A stretch of DNA of 64,000 nucleotides from the NCBI RefSeq assembly GCF_031583595.1, contig NZ_CP134145.1, positions 186,001 to 250,000 of the forward strand, read 5' to 3'. A program made the translations under genes and the position numbers. The stretch is from Thalassotalea psychrophila (lineage in GTDB: Bacteria; Pseudomonadota; Gammaproteobacteria; Enterobacterales; Alteromonadaceae). Below the pieces are notes generated by a model that saw only the letters and a list, made by a program, of their open reading frames with translations, did no database searches and had not been told where the DNA came from. Below, in pieces: positions 36,121 through 46,904 of the stretch. Positions within the stretch are counted from its first letter, which is position 1, and every line of letters starts with the position of its first letter.

Positions 36121-37071
36121 ATGGATTTAGCGCAAATTACAATTCGGTTACAGTCTTTATGGCAACAAGTGCCACAAAAACGACTGACACAAGTGCTAAT
36201 GTCTTTGTTGGTAGTTTATATCGCTTATTGGAGTGCCAATTTTACTTGGGCGCTTTATCCTGAAGGTGCAACCAAATCATCTACGGCAGCGATTAAATCA
36301 TCTACAAGTACTTCTAGTAGACAAATTAATACATCAGCAATTCGTAGTTTAAATTTGTTTGGCGAATACAACAAAGAACAACCTGTTGTAAAACAGACTG
36401 AAAAAATTGAATCCGCGCCAGAAACTCGTTTAAAACTTACGTTAACGGGATTAGTTGCTTCTGACGACCCTACAACTGCAGCTGCTATAATTGAATCTAA
36501 GGGTAAACAAGAGACATATGGAATTGATGACAAGATAGAAGGTACCCGGGCAATATTAAAACAGGTGCAAAACGATCGGGTTATTATTCAATCATCAGGC
36601 CGTATGGAAACGTTAATGTTAGATGGCTTTGAATATACACAAGGTAATGGTCGTGAGGTTGTGACAACTGAGTCTGACCCTAAAGTTGTTAAAACTAGAA
36701 CTAAAACAAGTTTAACTAACAAAAACGCGACCGACCCAGAAAAGAGTGCACGAATTAAAGAGCGAGTTGCTAAAGCTCGAGCCGATATTTTAGATAATCC
36801 AGGTAAATTAACTGATTACATTAAAGTATCGCCTTATCGCAAAGACGGCAAAGTAAAAGGTTATCGTTTAATGCCAAGTAAAGACCCTGAATTTTTTGCC
36901 GGGGTAGGCTTATTACCCGGTGATATTGCTATACAAATTAACGGTAAAGATTTGACCGATATGCGAGAAGCCCAAAAAGCGCTTATCGAACTGCGTAAAG
37001 CAGAACATGTAGACATATTAGTAGAACGAAACGGTGAATTACACGACGTTTCTTTAGGCTTAAATAATTAA
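36121..37071 (+). CDS. gspC: Type II secretion protein C
   Basis: The 316-residue protein is the inner-membrane clamp protein of the T2SS. TM1 lies at about residues 24-42 (VLMSLLVVYIAYWSANF), followed by a Ser/Thr-rich linker and the homology region (ETRLKLTLTGLVASDDPTTAAAI, with NLFGEYN before it). A C-terminal PDZ domain follows (YRLMPSKDPEFFAGVGLLPGDIAIQINGKDL region). It links the inner-membrane platform to the secretin. It opens the gspC-N operon, with gspD starting 12 bp after its stop. Confidence 0.95.
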   Translation: MDLAQITIRLQSLWQQVPQKRLTQVLMSLLVVYIAYWSANFTWALYPEGATKSSTAAIKSSTSTSSRQINTSAIRSLNLFGEYNKEQPVVKQTEKIESAPETRLKLTLTGLVASDDPTTAAAIIESKGKQETYGIDDKIEGTRAILKQVQNDRVIIQSSGRMETLMLDGFEYTQGNGREVVTTESDPKVVKTRTKTSLTNKNATDPEKSARIKERVAKARADILDNPGKLTDYIKVSPYRKDGKVKGYRLMPSKDPEFFAGVGLLPGDIAIQINGKDLTDMREAQKALIELRKAEHVDILVERNGELHDVSLGLNN

Positions 37072-37083
37072 TTGGAGAGTTTC

Positions 37084-39213
37084 ATGCGCATGAACCTTAG
37101 CGCAAAACAGTTTAAACGTGCTTTTGCAAATATATTAGCAGCGATCACGATGGCCTGTACTTTATGTATAGCGTCTGCGTCTGCCGCACAGTATTCACCT
37201 AATTTTAAAGGCACAGAAATAACTGAATTTATCAACATTGTTGGTAAAAACCTAAAGAAAACTATTATTGTTGACCCAAAAGTTCGCGGTAAAATTAATG
37301 TACGTAGTTATGACCTGTTAACTGAACAGCAGTATTTTCAGTTTTTCTTAAACGTTCTAGAAGTTTATGGCTTTGCCGTTGTTGAAATGGAAAACAACGT
37401 TATTAAAGTCATTCCAAATAAAGACGCCAAAAGTGCTTCAATTCCCGTTGTTGGTGATGACAACCCAGGCATGGGTGACGAAATGGTTACTCGTGTTGTT
37501 GAAGTTAAAAATGTATCTGTACGTGAATTATCACCATTACTACGCCAGTTAAGTGACCAAGCTGGTGGTGGTAACGTAGTTCACTATGAACCATCAAACG
37601 TAATTATGCTTACCGGTACTGCTGCAGTAGTGAATCGTTTAGTAAATATTATTACTCGTGTTGACAGAGCTGGTGATCAAGACGTAGAAATTGTGAAGTT
37701 AAAGTATGCTTCAGCCGGTGAAATGGTACGTATCATTGAAAATATCAATAAACCAACTTCAGGTAAGTCTGATACCCCAGCATTTTTAATTCCTAAAATA
37801 GTTGCTGACGATAGAACTAACTCAGTGATTATTAGCGGTGAAGGTCAGGCTCGTGAGCGCATTGCCCGTTTAATCGAGAAATTAGACAGCGAATTAGAAT
37901 CATCAGGTAATACTCGAGTTTATTACTTAAAATATTCAAAAGCTGAAGATCTCGTTTCTATATTGCAAAGTGTCAGCGACAGTATGCAAAAAAGTGCTAC
38001 AGCGTCAAAAACTACTTCTAAAACATCAACAAGTCGTAGCCGCTCTTCTGGTACTCGTAATATAAGCATTGATTCGCATGAAGATACTAACACCTTAGTT
38101 ATTACTGCAGAACCAGACATGCTGCGTTCACTTGAATCAGTTATTCGCCAATTAGATATTCGCCGTGCACAAGTACTTGTTGAAGCTATTATTGTTGAAG
38201 TGTTTGAATCTGATGGCGCACAATTAGGTGTGCAATGGTTTCATGAAGAAGGCGGTTTTACCCAGTTTAATAATGGCATTGTACCAATAAGTGGAGTAGC
38301 AGCAGGAGCAATTGCTGCCGAGGGTGAAGAAGGTACTACTGTTACTACCATAGATGGTAATGGTAACCCGGTAACGACTACAAACCCTGATACTGACGGT
38401 GATTTTACTATTCTTGCTCAGTTGCTTGGCAATGTGAATGGCATGATGTTTGGCGTGGTTGAAGACAACTGGGGCGCGATAGTGCAAGCCGTAAGCTCTG
38501 ATGTTAACTCAAATATTCTAGCTACTCCAAGTATAACCACACTAGACAATGAAGAAGCGTATTTTATTGTTGGTCAAGAAATTCCAATTATTACTGGTTC
38601 AGCTACTGGCAGCAATAATGCCAACCCGTTCCAAACCGTTGACCGTAAAGAAGTGGGTATTAAATTAAAAGTAACACCACAAGTGAACGAAGGCTCGGGC
38701 GTACAATTAACAATTGAACAAGAAGTGTCTAGTGTAAGTGGCGCAACAGGTGTTGATGTTTCAATTAACAAACGTGAAATTAAAACCACAGTAATGGCCG
38801 ATAGTGGCTCTACTATTATTCTTGGTGGTTTAATTGATGAAGACGTACAAGAAAGTATGCAGAAAGTACCAATTTTGGGTGATATTCCTATTATTGGGCA
38901 TTTATTCCGTTCAACGGGTAGTACAACCCGCAAACGTAATTTGATGGTGTTTTTAAAGCCAACAATTATTCGTGATGGTGACTTGATGGAGTCAATATCA
39001 AAAGAAAAATATAACTACATTCGTGCAGACCAAATTCGCAAGCAAGAAAATGGTTTAGCGTTAATGGATGATGCGGTTTTACCGTTACTGCCTGAGTGGA
39101 AAAACGATTTAGAATTACCGCCTACGTTTGATGAATATATGGAAGAACGTGCGATAGAAGAGTTAAGTAAAGATTTAACCGAAGCTGAGCAGCAAGCGGG
39201 TGAAAATGAGTAA
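37084..39213 (+). CDS. gspD: Type II secretion secretin
   Basis: The start is the ATG at 37084, with GGAGAG just upstream; an in-frame TTG at 37072 overlaps that site. The 709-residue protein has a signal peptide ending ASASAAQ, N0 ([18 protein letters not shown]), N1-N3 domains and the secretin core ([23 protein letters not shown] and [33 protein letters not shown]). A Ser/Thr-rich loop ([15 protein letters not shown]) lies in N3, and a Gly/Thr-rich insertion follows the N3-secretin junction. It forms the outer-membrane channel. It overlaps gspE by 8 bp. Confidence 0.97.
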   Translation: MRMNLSAKQFKRAFANILAAITMACTLCIASASAAQYSPNFKGTEITEFINIVGKNLKKTIIVDPKVRGKINVRSYDLLTEQQYFQFFLNVLEVYGFAVVEMENNVIKVIPNKDAKSASIPVVGDDNPGMGDEMVTRVVEVKNVSVRELSPLLRQLSDQAGGGNVVHYEPSNVIMLTGTAAVVNRLVNIITRVDRAGDQDVEIVKLKYASAGEMVRIIENINKPTSGKSDTPAFLIPKIVADDRTNSVIISGEGQARERIARLIEKLDSELESSGNTRVYYLKYSKAEDLVSILQSVSDSMQKSATASKTTSKTSTSRSRSSGTRNISIDSHEDTNTLVITAEPDMLRSLESVIRQLDIRRAQVLVEAIIVEVFESDGAQLGVQWFHEEGGFTQFNNGIVPISGVAAGAIAAEGEEGTTVTTIDGNGNPVTTTNPDTDGDFTILAQLLGNVNGMMFGVVEDNWGAIVQAVSSDVNSNILATPSITTLDNEEAYFIVGQEIPIITGSATGSNNANPFQTVDRKEVGIKLKVTPQVNEGSGVQLTIEQEVSSVSGATGVDVSINKREIKTTVMADSGSTIILGGLIDEDVQESMQKVPILGDIPIIGHLFRSTGSTTRKRNLMVFLKPTIIRDGDLMESISKEKYNYIRADQIRKQENGLALMDDAVLPLLPEWKNDLELPPTFDEYMEERAIEELSKDLTEAEQQAGENE

Positions 39214-40789
39214 CACCGACACTTTATTATCTGCAGACAGTAGCGTTAATAAAGACTCTTTAGTGATGACAGAGCAGGAATTATTTGCTCAAAATGAACT
39301 CGCTGAAGAAGAGATTCAGCACTTGCCATATCAACTACCGTTTGGTTTTGCCAAACGCCATAGTGTGTTAGTTGAATTAGATGAAAATGATCTAATCGTG
39401 CATGTTACCGATACATTAAAGGTAGATATCTTACTTGAAATACGCCGTTTTTTAGGGCGTAGATTCAGTGTGGCAAATCACAGCGCCGAAGAGTTCGAAC
39501 AGTTACTAACAATTGCATATCAACGTGATTCATCTGAAGCACAGCAAATGATGGAAGATATTGGCAACGAAGCAAATCTGTATTCACTTGCCGATGAAAT
39601 TCATGAAGCTGAAGATCTGCTTGAAAATGAAGATGATGCACCTATTATCAAATTGATTAATGCCATGTTGTCAGAAGCGATCAAAGAAAATGCTTCTGAT
39701 ATTCATATAGAAACCTTCGAAAAAGTACTAAAAATTCGTTTCCGTGTTGATGGCGTATTACGTGAAATATTGAAACCTAATCGTAAGCTGGCATCAATGT
39801 TAGTTTCACGTATCAAGGTTATGGCAAAACTTGATATTGCGGAAAAGCGCATTCCGCAAGATGGTCGGATTTCTTTGAAAATAGGTGGCCGTGCCGTTGA
39901 TGTTCGTGTGTCTACTATGCCATCAAGCCATGGTGAACGTGTAGTTCTTCGTTTATTAGATAAAAATGCCGCTCGTTTAAATTTACAAGATTTAGGCATG
40001 ACCGATAAAGGGCGGGAAACCTTTACCAGTGTTATAAGTAAGCCACATGGGATTATTTTGGTTACCGGTCCGACCGGCTCTGGTAAAAGTACCACGCTAT
40101 ATGCAGGTTTAACTCAAATTGATGCCAATGAACGAAACATCTTAACGGTAGAAGATCCAATTGAGTTTTCTATTGAAGGTATTGGTCAAACACAAGTTAA
40201 TAGTAAAGTAGACATGACTTTTGCTCGTGGTTTACGTGCTATTTTGCGTCAAGATCCTGACGTAGTGATGGTTGGTGAAATTCGAGATTTAGAAACTGCA
40301 CAAATATCAGTGCAAGCAAGTTTAACCGGTCACTTAGTGTTATCAACTTTACATACTAATACAGCTGCTGGTGCTATTACTCGATTAGAAGATATGGGTA
40401 TTGAACCATTCTTGTTATCGTCAAGTTTGATTGGGGTTTTAGCACAGCGCTTAGTAAGAACGTTATGTGTGCATTGTAAAGAGGCACACGTTGCTTCTGA
40501 AGAAGAAGCTAAATTACTTGGTATAACTGATAATAAAGAACATTTGATCTATCGAGCTACTGGCTGTGAAAAGTGTAAAAATTTAGGTTATAAAGGTCGT
40601 ACGGGTATCCATGAATTATTAGTAGTTGACGATAATGTACGAGAGCTAATTCAAAACAATGCTGGTGAGCAAGCGATTGAGAAAATGATCCGTGATCATA
40701 CACCTAGTATTCGTGATGATGGTTTTGGAAAAGTGTTAAATGGCGAAACCACACTTGAAGAAATTTTACGAGTAACTAGAGAAGACTAG
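39206..40789 (+). CDS. gspE: Type II secretion ATPase
   Basis: I use the ATG at 39206 (527 residues); a GTG two codons earlier is possible. The protein has the N1E-like region, the Walker A loop [14 protein letters not shown], an Asp box ([13 protein letters not shown]), Walker B ([15 protein letters not shown]) and the His box (LVLSTLHTN). A zinc-binding four-Cys module (CVHC and CEKC) lies near the C-terminus. It hydrolyses ATP at the cytoplasmic face to drive pseudopilus assembly. It overlaps gspD and is 2 bp from gspF. Confidence 0.97.
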   Translation: MSNTDTLLSADSSVNKDSLVMTEQELFAQNELAEEEIQHLPYQLPFGFAKRHSVLVELDENDLIVHVTDTLKVDILLEIRRFLGRRFSVANHSAEEFEQLLTIAYQRDSSEAQQMMEDIGNEANLYSLADEIHEAEDLLENEDDAPIIKLINAMLSEAIKENASDIHIETFEKVLKIRFRVDGVLREILKPNRKLASMLVSRIKVMAKLDIAEKRIPQDGRISLKIGGRAVDVRVSTMPSSHGERVVLRLLDKNAARLNLQDLGMTDKGRETFTSVISKPHGIILVTGPTGSGKSTTLYAGLTQIDANERNILTVEDPIEFSIEGIGQTQVNSKVDMTFARGLRAILRQDPDVVMVGEIRDLETAQISVQASLTGHLVLSTLHTNTAAGAITRLEDMGIEPFLLSSSLIGVLAQRLVRTLCVHCKEAHVASEEEAKLLGITDNKEHLIYRATGCEKCKNLGYKGRTGIHELLVVDDNVRELIQNNAGEQAIEKMIRDHTPSIRDDGFGKVLNGETTLEEILRVTRED

Positions 40790-40791
40790 TT

Positions 40792-42006
40792 ATGGCAGCA
40801 TTTGATTATCAAGCGGTAGATTCTCGCGGTAAAAATAAAAAAGGTGTTGCCGAAGGCGATAATGCTCGGCAGGTGAGAAGCTTTTTGCGTGAGCAAGGTC
40901 TTATCCCTATTGAGGTAACACCGAGCTTAGAAAAAGCTAAGAAAGAGGCAAATCGTCCGAGCTTTGGCGAAAAGAAAATATCGGCAGGTGAGTTAGCTTT
41001 AATTACTCGTCAATTAGCAACTCTAGTGGAGTCAGGTTTACCGTTAGAAGAAGCTTTGATGGCTGTTGCTGAACAATGTGACAAAGATAAGCTTAAAAGT
41101 ATGATCATGTCGGTGCGTTCAAAAGTTACCGAAGGTTATGGTTTAGCCGAATCTATGGCTGAATTTCCAAGTGTGTTTGATAATCTATTCCGAGCAATGG
41201 TTTCTGCAGGTGAAAAATCGGGTCATTTAGATAATGTGTTGAACCGTTTAGCCGATTACACTGAACAACGTCAACATATGAAATCACAATTAGTGCAAGC
41301 GCTCATTTATCCAGTGATTATGACTATTGTAGCAGTTGCAGTTATTGTTATTTTATTGGTCGCGGTAGTGCCTGAAATTGTCGGGCAGTTTGAACATATG
41401 AGCCAAGAATTACCCGGCACAACCACGTTTTTAATCGCGGTGAGTGAGTTCTTACAAGACTATATATTATATATTATTGGCCTTATTTTTATTGCCAGTG
41501 TGCTGTTTAAGCAAATGATGAAAAAGCCAGCCTTTAAAATGATGGTGCATCGACGTTCCTTGTCTTTACCTATCATAGGGAAAGTTACCAGAGGCTTGAA
41601 TACAGCACGCTTTGCCCGCACATTAAGTATATGTACTGCAAGTGCAGTACCGTTACTTGAAAGCATGAAAATAGCTGGCGCAGTATTAACTAATGATCAT
41701 ATTGCCGAAAAAGTAGAAGAAGCCTCAGCTCAAGTACGTGAAGGCACAAGCTTGCACGCTTCATTAAAGAAAACCAAACTGTTTCCGCCAATGATGTTAC
41801 ACATGATTGCAAGTGGTGAGAAATCTGGTGAATTAGAAAACATGTTAGGTAGGGCTGCTGATAACCAAGACCGTGAATTTGAAGCGGTAGTGAGTATTTC
41901 ACTAAAAGTCTTTGAACCTGCACTTATGGTAAGCATGGCAGCAGTAGTACTTTTTATCGTTATGGCCATTATTCAGCCAATAATGCAATTAAATACATTA
42001 ATTTAG
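40792..42006 (+). CDS. gspF: Type II secretion inner-membrane platform protein
   Basis: The 404-residue protein has two homologous cytoplasmic T2SSF domains. ELALITRQLATLVESGLPLEEAL opens the first, and FARTLSICTASAVPLLESM opens the second. Membrane segments lie near residues 170-190, 220-240 and at the C-terminus (VSMAAVVLFIVMAII). It forms the platform that couples GspE to pseudopilin assembly. Two bp separate it from gspE and 9 bp from gspG. Confidence 0.97.
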   Translation: MAAFDYQAVDSRGKNKKGVAEGDNARQVRSFLREQGLIPIEVTPSLEKAKKEANRPSFGEKKISAGELALITRQLATLVESGLPLEEALMAVAEQCDKDKLKSMIMSVRSKVTEGYGLAESMAEFPSVFDNLFRAMVSAGEKSGHLDNVLNRLADYTEQRQHMKSQLVQALIYPVIMTIVAVAVIVILLVAVVPEIVGQFEHMSQELPGTTTFLIAVSEFLQDYILYIIGLIFIASVLFKQMMKKPAFKMMVHRRSLSLPIIGKVTRGLNTARFARTLSICTASAVPLLESMKIAGAVLTNDHIAEKVEEASAQVREGTSLHASLKKTKLFPPMMLHMIASGEKSGELENMLGRAADNQDREFEAVVSISLKVFEPALMVSMAAVVLFIVMAIIQPIMQLNTLI

Positions 42007-42015
42007 GTAGTAAAA

Positions 42016-42453
42016 ATGAAAGATAAACGCAATAAAGTAAAAGGCTTTACCTTACTGGAAGTAATGGTAGTTATCGTAATATTAGGGATTTTAGGTGCCA
42101 TGGTTGTACCAAACCTAATGGGTAACCTTGATACCGCAAAAATTAAAACTTCTGTCTCGGATATAAGTTCAATAGAGCAACAATTGAAGCTTTATAAAAT
42201 GGCTAATTATAATTATCCAACAACTGAACAAGGCTTGGAAGCTCTAGTTGAAGAAACTGACATTGAGCCATTACCAAGGCGTTTTCCTGAAGGCGGATAT
42301 TTACCTCGCCTGCCAATGGACCCGTGGGGTAATGAGTACTTGTTATTAAATCCAGGTGAAAATGGCAACATTGACGTATTCAGTGTTGGACCTGATGGTG
42401 AAGCAGGTACCGAAGATGATATTGGTAACTGGAACTTAGAAGAGTACAGATAA
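42016..42453 (+). CDS. gspG: Major pseudopilin GspG
   Basis: The 145-residue protein has a short basic leader ending KVKG and the prepilin peptidase site G|FTLLEVMVVIVILGILG, with Glu at mature position 5. The globular domain contains QLKLYKMANYNYPTTEQGLEAL, LPMDPWGN and the calcium-loop region SVGPDGEAGTEDDIGNW typical of GspG. It is the main subunit of the pseudopilus. It needs a GspO peptidase, which is not in this window. Confidence 0.98.
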   Translation: MKDKRNKVKGFTLLEVMVVIVILGILGAMVVPNLMGNLDTAKIKTSVSDISSIEQQLKLYKMANYNYPTTEQGLEALVEETDIEPLPRRFPEGGYLPRLPMDPWGNEYLLLNPGENGNIDVFSVGPDGEAGTEDDIGNWNLEEYR

Positions 42454-42484
42454 ACATTATTGTTTATTGTAAAAAGTATAGAAA

Positions 42485-43060
42485 ATGAAAAAAAATAGGG
42501 GTTTCACACTACTTGAAGTCATGCTGGTACTGCTCGTTATTGGCATGATTTTAAAAACATTAGTCGGTAATGTTACCGGCTCCCCTATTGAAGATAAGCT
42601 TGAATCTGATAGCCAAAAGTTTGCCGCACTTTTTACTTTAGCAAGTGAATATGCATTGTTAAATAACATTGAGCTAGGTTTATTGGTTGAAGAAGACAAC
42701 TATCAATTCTTAGCCTTTGATGGGTTAAAGTGGGTAGCAGTTCCTGATCAAGACAGTTTAACGCAAATCTATTTTGAAGAGCCATTTCAAATTACTCTCA
42801 CCCTTGATGATTTGCCTGTTGATGGGCAGATGATTATCGACCAATCAATGTTTGAAGGTTTCGAAGACGAGCAGGCATTTGAAGATGAAGAAGAGTTGGT
42901 TTATCCACAAATATTCATTCTTTCTGGCGGAGATATTACTCCCTTTAAGCTAACGTTTGGCTATGATGATGGTTTTGATATACCGATGTTTTTCGACGTA
43001 ACCGGAACTTACACCATACCCCTTGTGGTTGAGGGACCGTTTTTTGATGAACAACGCTAA
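42485..43060 (+). CDS. gspH: Minor pseudopilin GspH
   Basis: The 191-residue protein has the leader MKKNRG followed by FTLLEVMLVLLVIGMILKTLVG, a type IV pilin-like N-terminus with Glu5. The body includes FAALFTLASEYALLNNIELGLLVEEDNYQF, typical of GspH. An acidic stretch (FEGFEDEQAFEDEEEL) follows. It overlaps gspI if that gene starts at 43047. Confidence 0.93.
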   Translation: MKKNRGFTLLEVMLVLLVIGMILKTLVGNVTGSPIEDKLESDSQKFAALFTLASEYALLNNIELGLLVEEDNYQFLAFDGLKWVAVPDQDSLTQIYFEEPFQITLTLDDLPVDGQMIIDQSMFEGFEDEQAFEDEEELVYPQIFILSGGDITPFKLTFGYDDGFDIPMFFDVTGTYTIPLVVEGPFFDEQR

Positions 43061-43481
43061 GTTAACCATGCCAGCAACTCATTTCAGGCAGCCTTTATGT
43101 CCACCAAAACAATCGATTAGTGGCTTTACCCTAATAGAAGTCATGCTTGCTCTAACTATATTTGCTTTTGCCGGTACGGCATTAATGAAAGTGGCGGGTA
43201 CAAGTCTGCTTGGATCAGCTCATCTAGAAGAGTTAAGCGTCGCAACTTGGGTTGCGTCAAATGAATTGGTCGAAGCTAATTTATTGCAAACATGGCCGCC
43301 AAAAAAGAAAAGCGGTAAAACCGAAATGGCAGGTCGGGAGTGGCACTGGCAACATGTTATTCTACCAACCGAAGATAAAAATATGCGCGCTATTACTGTT
43401 GAGGTAAGGGCAAATGAAGACGATAAAAACTCAATCGCTAGCTTAATTACTTATGTTAGTAATCCGCAGGCACAAAAATGA
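43047..43481 (+). CDS. gspI: Minor pseudopilin GspI
   Basis: I place the start at the ATG at 43047, giving 144 residues and a 14-bp overlap with gspH; an ATG at 43068 is an equally possible alternative with a 19-residue leader. The prepilin motif is SISG|FTLIEVMLALTIFAFAGTALM with Glu5. The body contains ATWVASNELVEANLLQTWP and GREWHWQH, as expected for GspI. It starts the GspI-J-K pseudopilus tip. Confidence 0.93.
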   Translation: MNNAKLTMPATHFRQPLCPPKQSISGFTLIEVMLALTIFAFAGTALMKVAGTSLLGSAHLEELSVATWVASNELVEANLLQTWPPKKKSGKTEMAGREWHWQHVILPTEDKNMRAITVEVRANEDDKNSIASLITYVSNPQAQK

Positions 43482-44101
43482 ATACTGCCAAAGGTTTTAC
43501 CTTACTTGAAGTGCTTATTGCCATTGTTTTGTTTTCATTAATTTCACTTTCCAGTGTGAAACTTTTAACCGCAATTATTGACAGCAGTGAACAAGGAAAA
43601 GCACATAGTGATAGATTGAATGAGCTACAACGTGCTTTTTTAGTAATGGAACGTGACTTTATTCAAATGACTCGCCGTCGTGTACGTTTAAATGGCGATG
43701 CAGCTTTAAAAACATTCATTCATACTAACGAATCAACTTATTCTTCAAATACTCACGGTATTGCCTTTGTACGCCAAGGTTGGAGAAATCCCGCATTATT
43801 ATTACCGCGTAGTGATGTACAAGCAGTTGCATATCAATTAGAAGAAGATGTTTTAAATCGTTTACACTATGTATTTGTTGATTCAGTTGTAGGCGAAGAA
43901 CCTAAAATTAGACCATTAATCTCTAACGTAGAAAAAGTAGATTTTGAATTTTTCAATGGTAAAAAGTGGGTAAAAGACTTACCAGAAGAAGATTTACCTA
44001 TGGCTGTTGCGATCGAAATTGAAATTACCGATATAGGGCTAATCCGGCGTCAGTTTTTAGTACCAGGGCTTGCTGACCCTAATGCTGAAAGTGATGACTA
44101 A
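43478..44101 (+). CDS. gspJ: Minor pseudopilin GspJ
   Basis: The 207-residue protein begins MNTAKG|FTLLEVLIAIVLFSLISLSS. RLNELQRAFLVMERDFIQMTRR and GIAFVRQGWRNP are GspJ signatures. Its start overlaps the gspI stop by 4 bp (ATGA). It forms the tip complex with GspI and GspK. Confidence 0.95.
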   Translation: MNTAKGFTLLEVLIAIVLFSLISLSSVKLLTAIIDSSEQGKAHSDRLNELQRAFLVMERDFIQMTRRRVRLNGDAALKTFIHTNESTYSSNTHGIAFVRQGWRNPALLLPRSDVQAVAYQLEEDVLNRLHYVFVDSVVGEEPKIRPLISNVEKVDFEFFNGKKWVKDLPEEDLPMAVAIEIEITDIGLIRRQFLVPGLADPNAESDD

Positions 44102-45212
44102 AATGGCTATACTTAACATTAAGCGACAAACAGGTGTAGCGTTAATCACTGTGATGCTGGTGGTAGCTATCGCGGTGGTTTTGGCCACTAAATTGAGCAC
44201 TGCATTAATGTTTCAAATACAGCGTACTGATAACTTGAACTCTAATCAGCAGGCTTATTGGTATGCAATGGGTGCAGAGGCCTTTGCAAAATCTGTATTA
44301 ACGCTATCGTTTAAGGAAAAAGATGATAAAGCCGTGACCAATTTAGGTCAGCCTTGGGCTTCTGGTGAAACGAGTTTTCCGGTAGATTTAGGTACCATTA
44401 GCGGCGAAATAACCGATATGCACGCTTGCTTTAATTTGAACTCATTAATTAATAAAAATCAAAATAATGATACAGGTGACACACCTCCAGGTGAAAATCC
44501 AGATGCAGACGAACCACCTGATGAAGATGATAAAACTGAAAACAATAAACCACCAGGTAAAACTGGTAGTAGTGGCCGAGTAATCGAAAATAAGGCGAAA
44601 GTTGCTTTTATTGAATTAGTTAATTTATTAAATATTGATGGTATAGGTTCATTTGAAGCAGAATCTATGGCGGAAGCTCTTATTGATTGGCTCGATGAAG
44701 ATTCATCAATTGCCAGTGCTGGCGGTGCTGAAGATAACGACTATGCAGCTAAAGAATATCCTTATTTAGCTGCTAACAGTTTATTAGCGAGCGTGAATGA
44801 ATTAAGGTTAATAGAGCATTTTACTCCACAAGTAATTTTTGCATTACAAGATTTTGTTTGTGTGATACCAAATTCAGATGTACATAAAATAAATATCAAT
44901 ACCATTGACGAAGAAAATATAGAGTTATTACAAGCGTTGTTAGGTGGTATTGGTGCAAGTGAAGCAGAAGAAATTTTGTCTGAACGTGGTGAAGAAGGGT
45001 TTAAAAACATTAGTGAGTTTACTAGCTTACCAGCGGCGAAGTCACTTAAAGATTTTGGTCAGTTTAAACAACAATTTGTTGTCGACAGTGAGTATTTTAA
45101 ACTGACCACTAAAACATCATTTAATGATAGTTATTTTAGTATGAATTCAATTATGAAAATAAATAAAGATGAAACCATTAGCGTGGTTAACCGAAGTGTT
45201 GGAGTAAATTAA
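44094..45212 (+). CDS. gspK: Minor pseudopilin GspK with an acidic insertion
   Basis: I use the ATG at 44094 (372 residues, overlapping gspJ by 8 bp); the ATG at 44103 is an alternative. The N-terminus RQTG|VALITVMLVVAIAVVLA lacks Glu at position 5, as usual for GspK. QQAYWYAMGAEAFAKSVL, LGQPWASGE and ACFNLNSL are family features. A low-complexity stretch rich in Asp, Glu, Pro and Asn lies at about residues 121-167, directly after ACFNLNSL. Helix-hairpin-helix-like motifs close the chain. The gspL start overlaps the stop by one base. Confidence 0.93.
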   Translation: MTKMAILNIKRQTGVALITVMLVVAIAVVLATKLSTALMFQIQRTDNLNSNQQAYWYAMGAEAFAKSVLTLSFKEKDDKAVTNLGQPWASGETSFPVDLGTISGEITDMHACFNLNSLINKNQNNDTGDTPPGENPDADEPPDEDDKTENNKPPGKTGSSGRVIENKAKVAFIELVNLLNIDGIGSFEAESMAEALIDWLDEDSSIASAGGAEDNDYAAKEYPYLAANSLLASVNELRLIEHFTPQVIFALQDFVCVIPNSDVHKININTIDEENIELLQALLGGIGASEAEEILSERGEEGFKNISEFTSLPAAKSLKDFGQFKQQFVVDSEYFKLTTKTSFNDSYFSMNSIMKINKDETISVVNRSVGVN

Positions 45213-46435
45213 TGCGAGAAAATTTATACATTCGCATTGGTAGTCAAGATTCAGATCCTATTCAGTGGTTGATTACTGCTGAAGGTGAAACTGATGAAAT
45301 AGCTAGTGGTGAATTAGCTAATAAAGACCGCTTAAGTGAGCTTACCGAAAAAGCGAAAAGCCGTACTGTAAAAGTGATTATTAACGGTGCCGATGTACGC
45401 TTACATAGTTTGACCGTACCAGGAAAATCTGAGCGAGCTATAAAAGCAGCAGCGCCCTACATGTTAGAAGATGATCTTGCTGATGATGTAGAGAAGTTAT
45501 TTTTTGCCTTTGCTAGTAAACCTAAAAATCATCTAGGTGATGAGAACTGTTTTTGTGCAGTCATTGCACATCAACAAATTGATATTTGGCTTACTTGGTT
45601 CAACGATGCTGACATCATTGTAAAAGCTATGCTGCCAGATTTTCTTGCTTTACCGCTTATAGAAGATAATTGGACCACTTTAGCTATTAACCAACAGATC
45701 TTAATTCGCAGCGAGGTTTGGCAGGGGTTTGTGGTAAATGACACAATTTCAGAATTGGTTTTTAAACAGCTATTAACAGATCAAGAAGAGCCTCAGCAAC
45801 TCACAACGTATTCACCAATAGAAGTTGACGAAGACTTATTTACCATTGCAGCAATGCCAGAAGAGTTGCCTTTACTATTGTTGGCAAAAGGTTATGAGAC
45901 GCAACCATTTAATCTTTTACAAGGTGAATATTTAGTAAAAGAACAACGTTCGCCAGAAATAACAAATTGGCTTTGGGTTGCAGGTGTTGCAGTGATCGCT
46001 TTATTGCTTAATTTAACCGGTAAAGTTGTTGAGTTGAACCAGTTAAATAGTAAATACGAGCAAGTTAGCGAAAATATAAAAACTGATTATAAAAAGGCCT
46101 TTCCGCAAACTAAGCGAGTACGTTTAACTACGGTGAGACGCCAAATTAATAGCAAGTTAGCAGAGTTTGGTGCTGCAACCACAGATTCTGGTTTATTAGC
46201 TATGCTGGAAAAAGTTCAGCCTGCATTTGCTCAAGTACCTAAATTAAAACCAGAGTCTTTGCGTTTTGATGCCAAGCGCAAAGAGCTACGATTAGCGGTA
46301 ACGGCTAGTGACTATCAGAGCTTTGAGCAATTCAAACAATTGTTAGAACAGGCGGCATTAACGGTTGAAACAGGTGCACAAAATAACCAAGGTGATGTTG
46401 TAACTGGTTCGTTTAATATTAGGAGTAAGTCATGA
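45212..46435 (+). CDS. gspL: Type II secretion protein L
   Basis: The 407-residue protein has an N-terminal actin-like cytoplasmic domain that recruits GspE (KVIINGADVRLHSLTVPGKSERAIKAAAPYMLEDDLA). One membrane segment lies at about residues 250-267 (NWLWVAGVAVIALLLNLTG), with a periplasmic ferredoxin-like domain after it. Its ATG shares one base with the gspK stop, and its end overlaps gspM by 4 bp. Confidence 0.95.
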   Translation: MRENLYIRIGSQDSDPIQWLITAEGETDEIASGELANKDRLSELTEKAKSRTVKVIINGADVRLHSLTVPGKSERAIKAAAPYMLEDDLADDVEKLFFAFASKPKNHLGDENCFCAVIAHQQIDIWLTWFNDADIIVKAMLPDFLALPLIEDNWTTLAINQQILIRSEVWQGFVVNDTISELVFKQLLTDQEEPQQLTTYSPIEVDEDLFTIAAMPEELPLLLLAKGYETQPFNLLQGEYLVKEQRSPEITNWLWVAGVAVIALLLNLTGKVVELNQLNSKYEQVSENIKTDYKKAFPQTKRVRLTTVRRQINSKLAEFGAATTDSGLLAMLEKVQPAFAQVPKLKPESLRFDAKRKELRLAVTASDYQSFEQFKQLLEQAALTVETGAQNNQGDVVTGSFNIRSKS

Positions 46436-46902
46436 AACAATGGTGGCAAGGCTTAAACCCAAGAGAACAACAACTCGTTGCGGCGATGTCTGTTATTGTC
46501 ATTGTGTTTTTATTTGTGAGTTTGGTGTGGCAACCGTTAAATACTAACATTGAAAAATCGCGCATTAAGTTAGTGAAGCAGCAGGAGCTTGCTGTTTGGG
46601 TAAGTGAAAACGTTGCTCAATATAAACAATTACAAAAAAGTGGTGGCACCAAATCATCAGGTGGTAGTTTATCTAGTGTTGTTAATCGAACGGCTAAACA
46701 ACGTGCTATCGCTATTGCTCGTATGCAACCGCAAGGAGATGACTTACAAGTATGGATCGATGAAGTTGCCTTTAATGATTTGGTCGATTGGTTAGAGCAT
46801 TTAACTACTAACGAAGGGGTTATTATCCAAGCAGCTGACCTTGCCGTAGGTAATGTTGCTGGCACTGTTAAAGTACGTCGTTTACAACTAGGAAAAGCAT
46901 AA
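46432..46902 (+). CDS. gspM: Type II secretion protein M
   Basis: The 156-residue protein begins MKQWWQGLNPREQQLVAAMSVIVIVFLFVSLVWQPL, with a single membrane segment at about residues 18-34. A periplasmic ferredoxin-like domain follows (VVNRTAKQRAIAIARMQPQG and LVDWLEHLTTNEGVIIQAADL). GspM pairs with GspL. It overlaps gspL by 4 bp and lies 2 bp from gspN. Confidence 0.95.
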   Translation: MKQWWQGLNPREQQLVAAMSVIVIVFLFVSLVWQPLNTNIEKSRIKLVKQQELAVWVSENVAQYKQLQKSGGTKSSGGSLSSVVNRTAKQRAIAIARMQPQGDDLQVWIDEVAFNDLVDWLEHLTTNEGVIIQAADLAVGNVAGTVKVRRLQLGKA

Positions 46903-46904
46903 TA

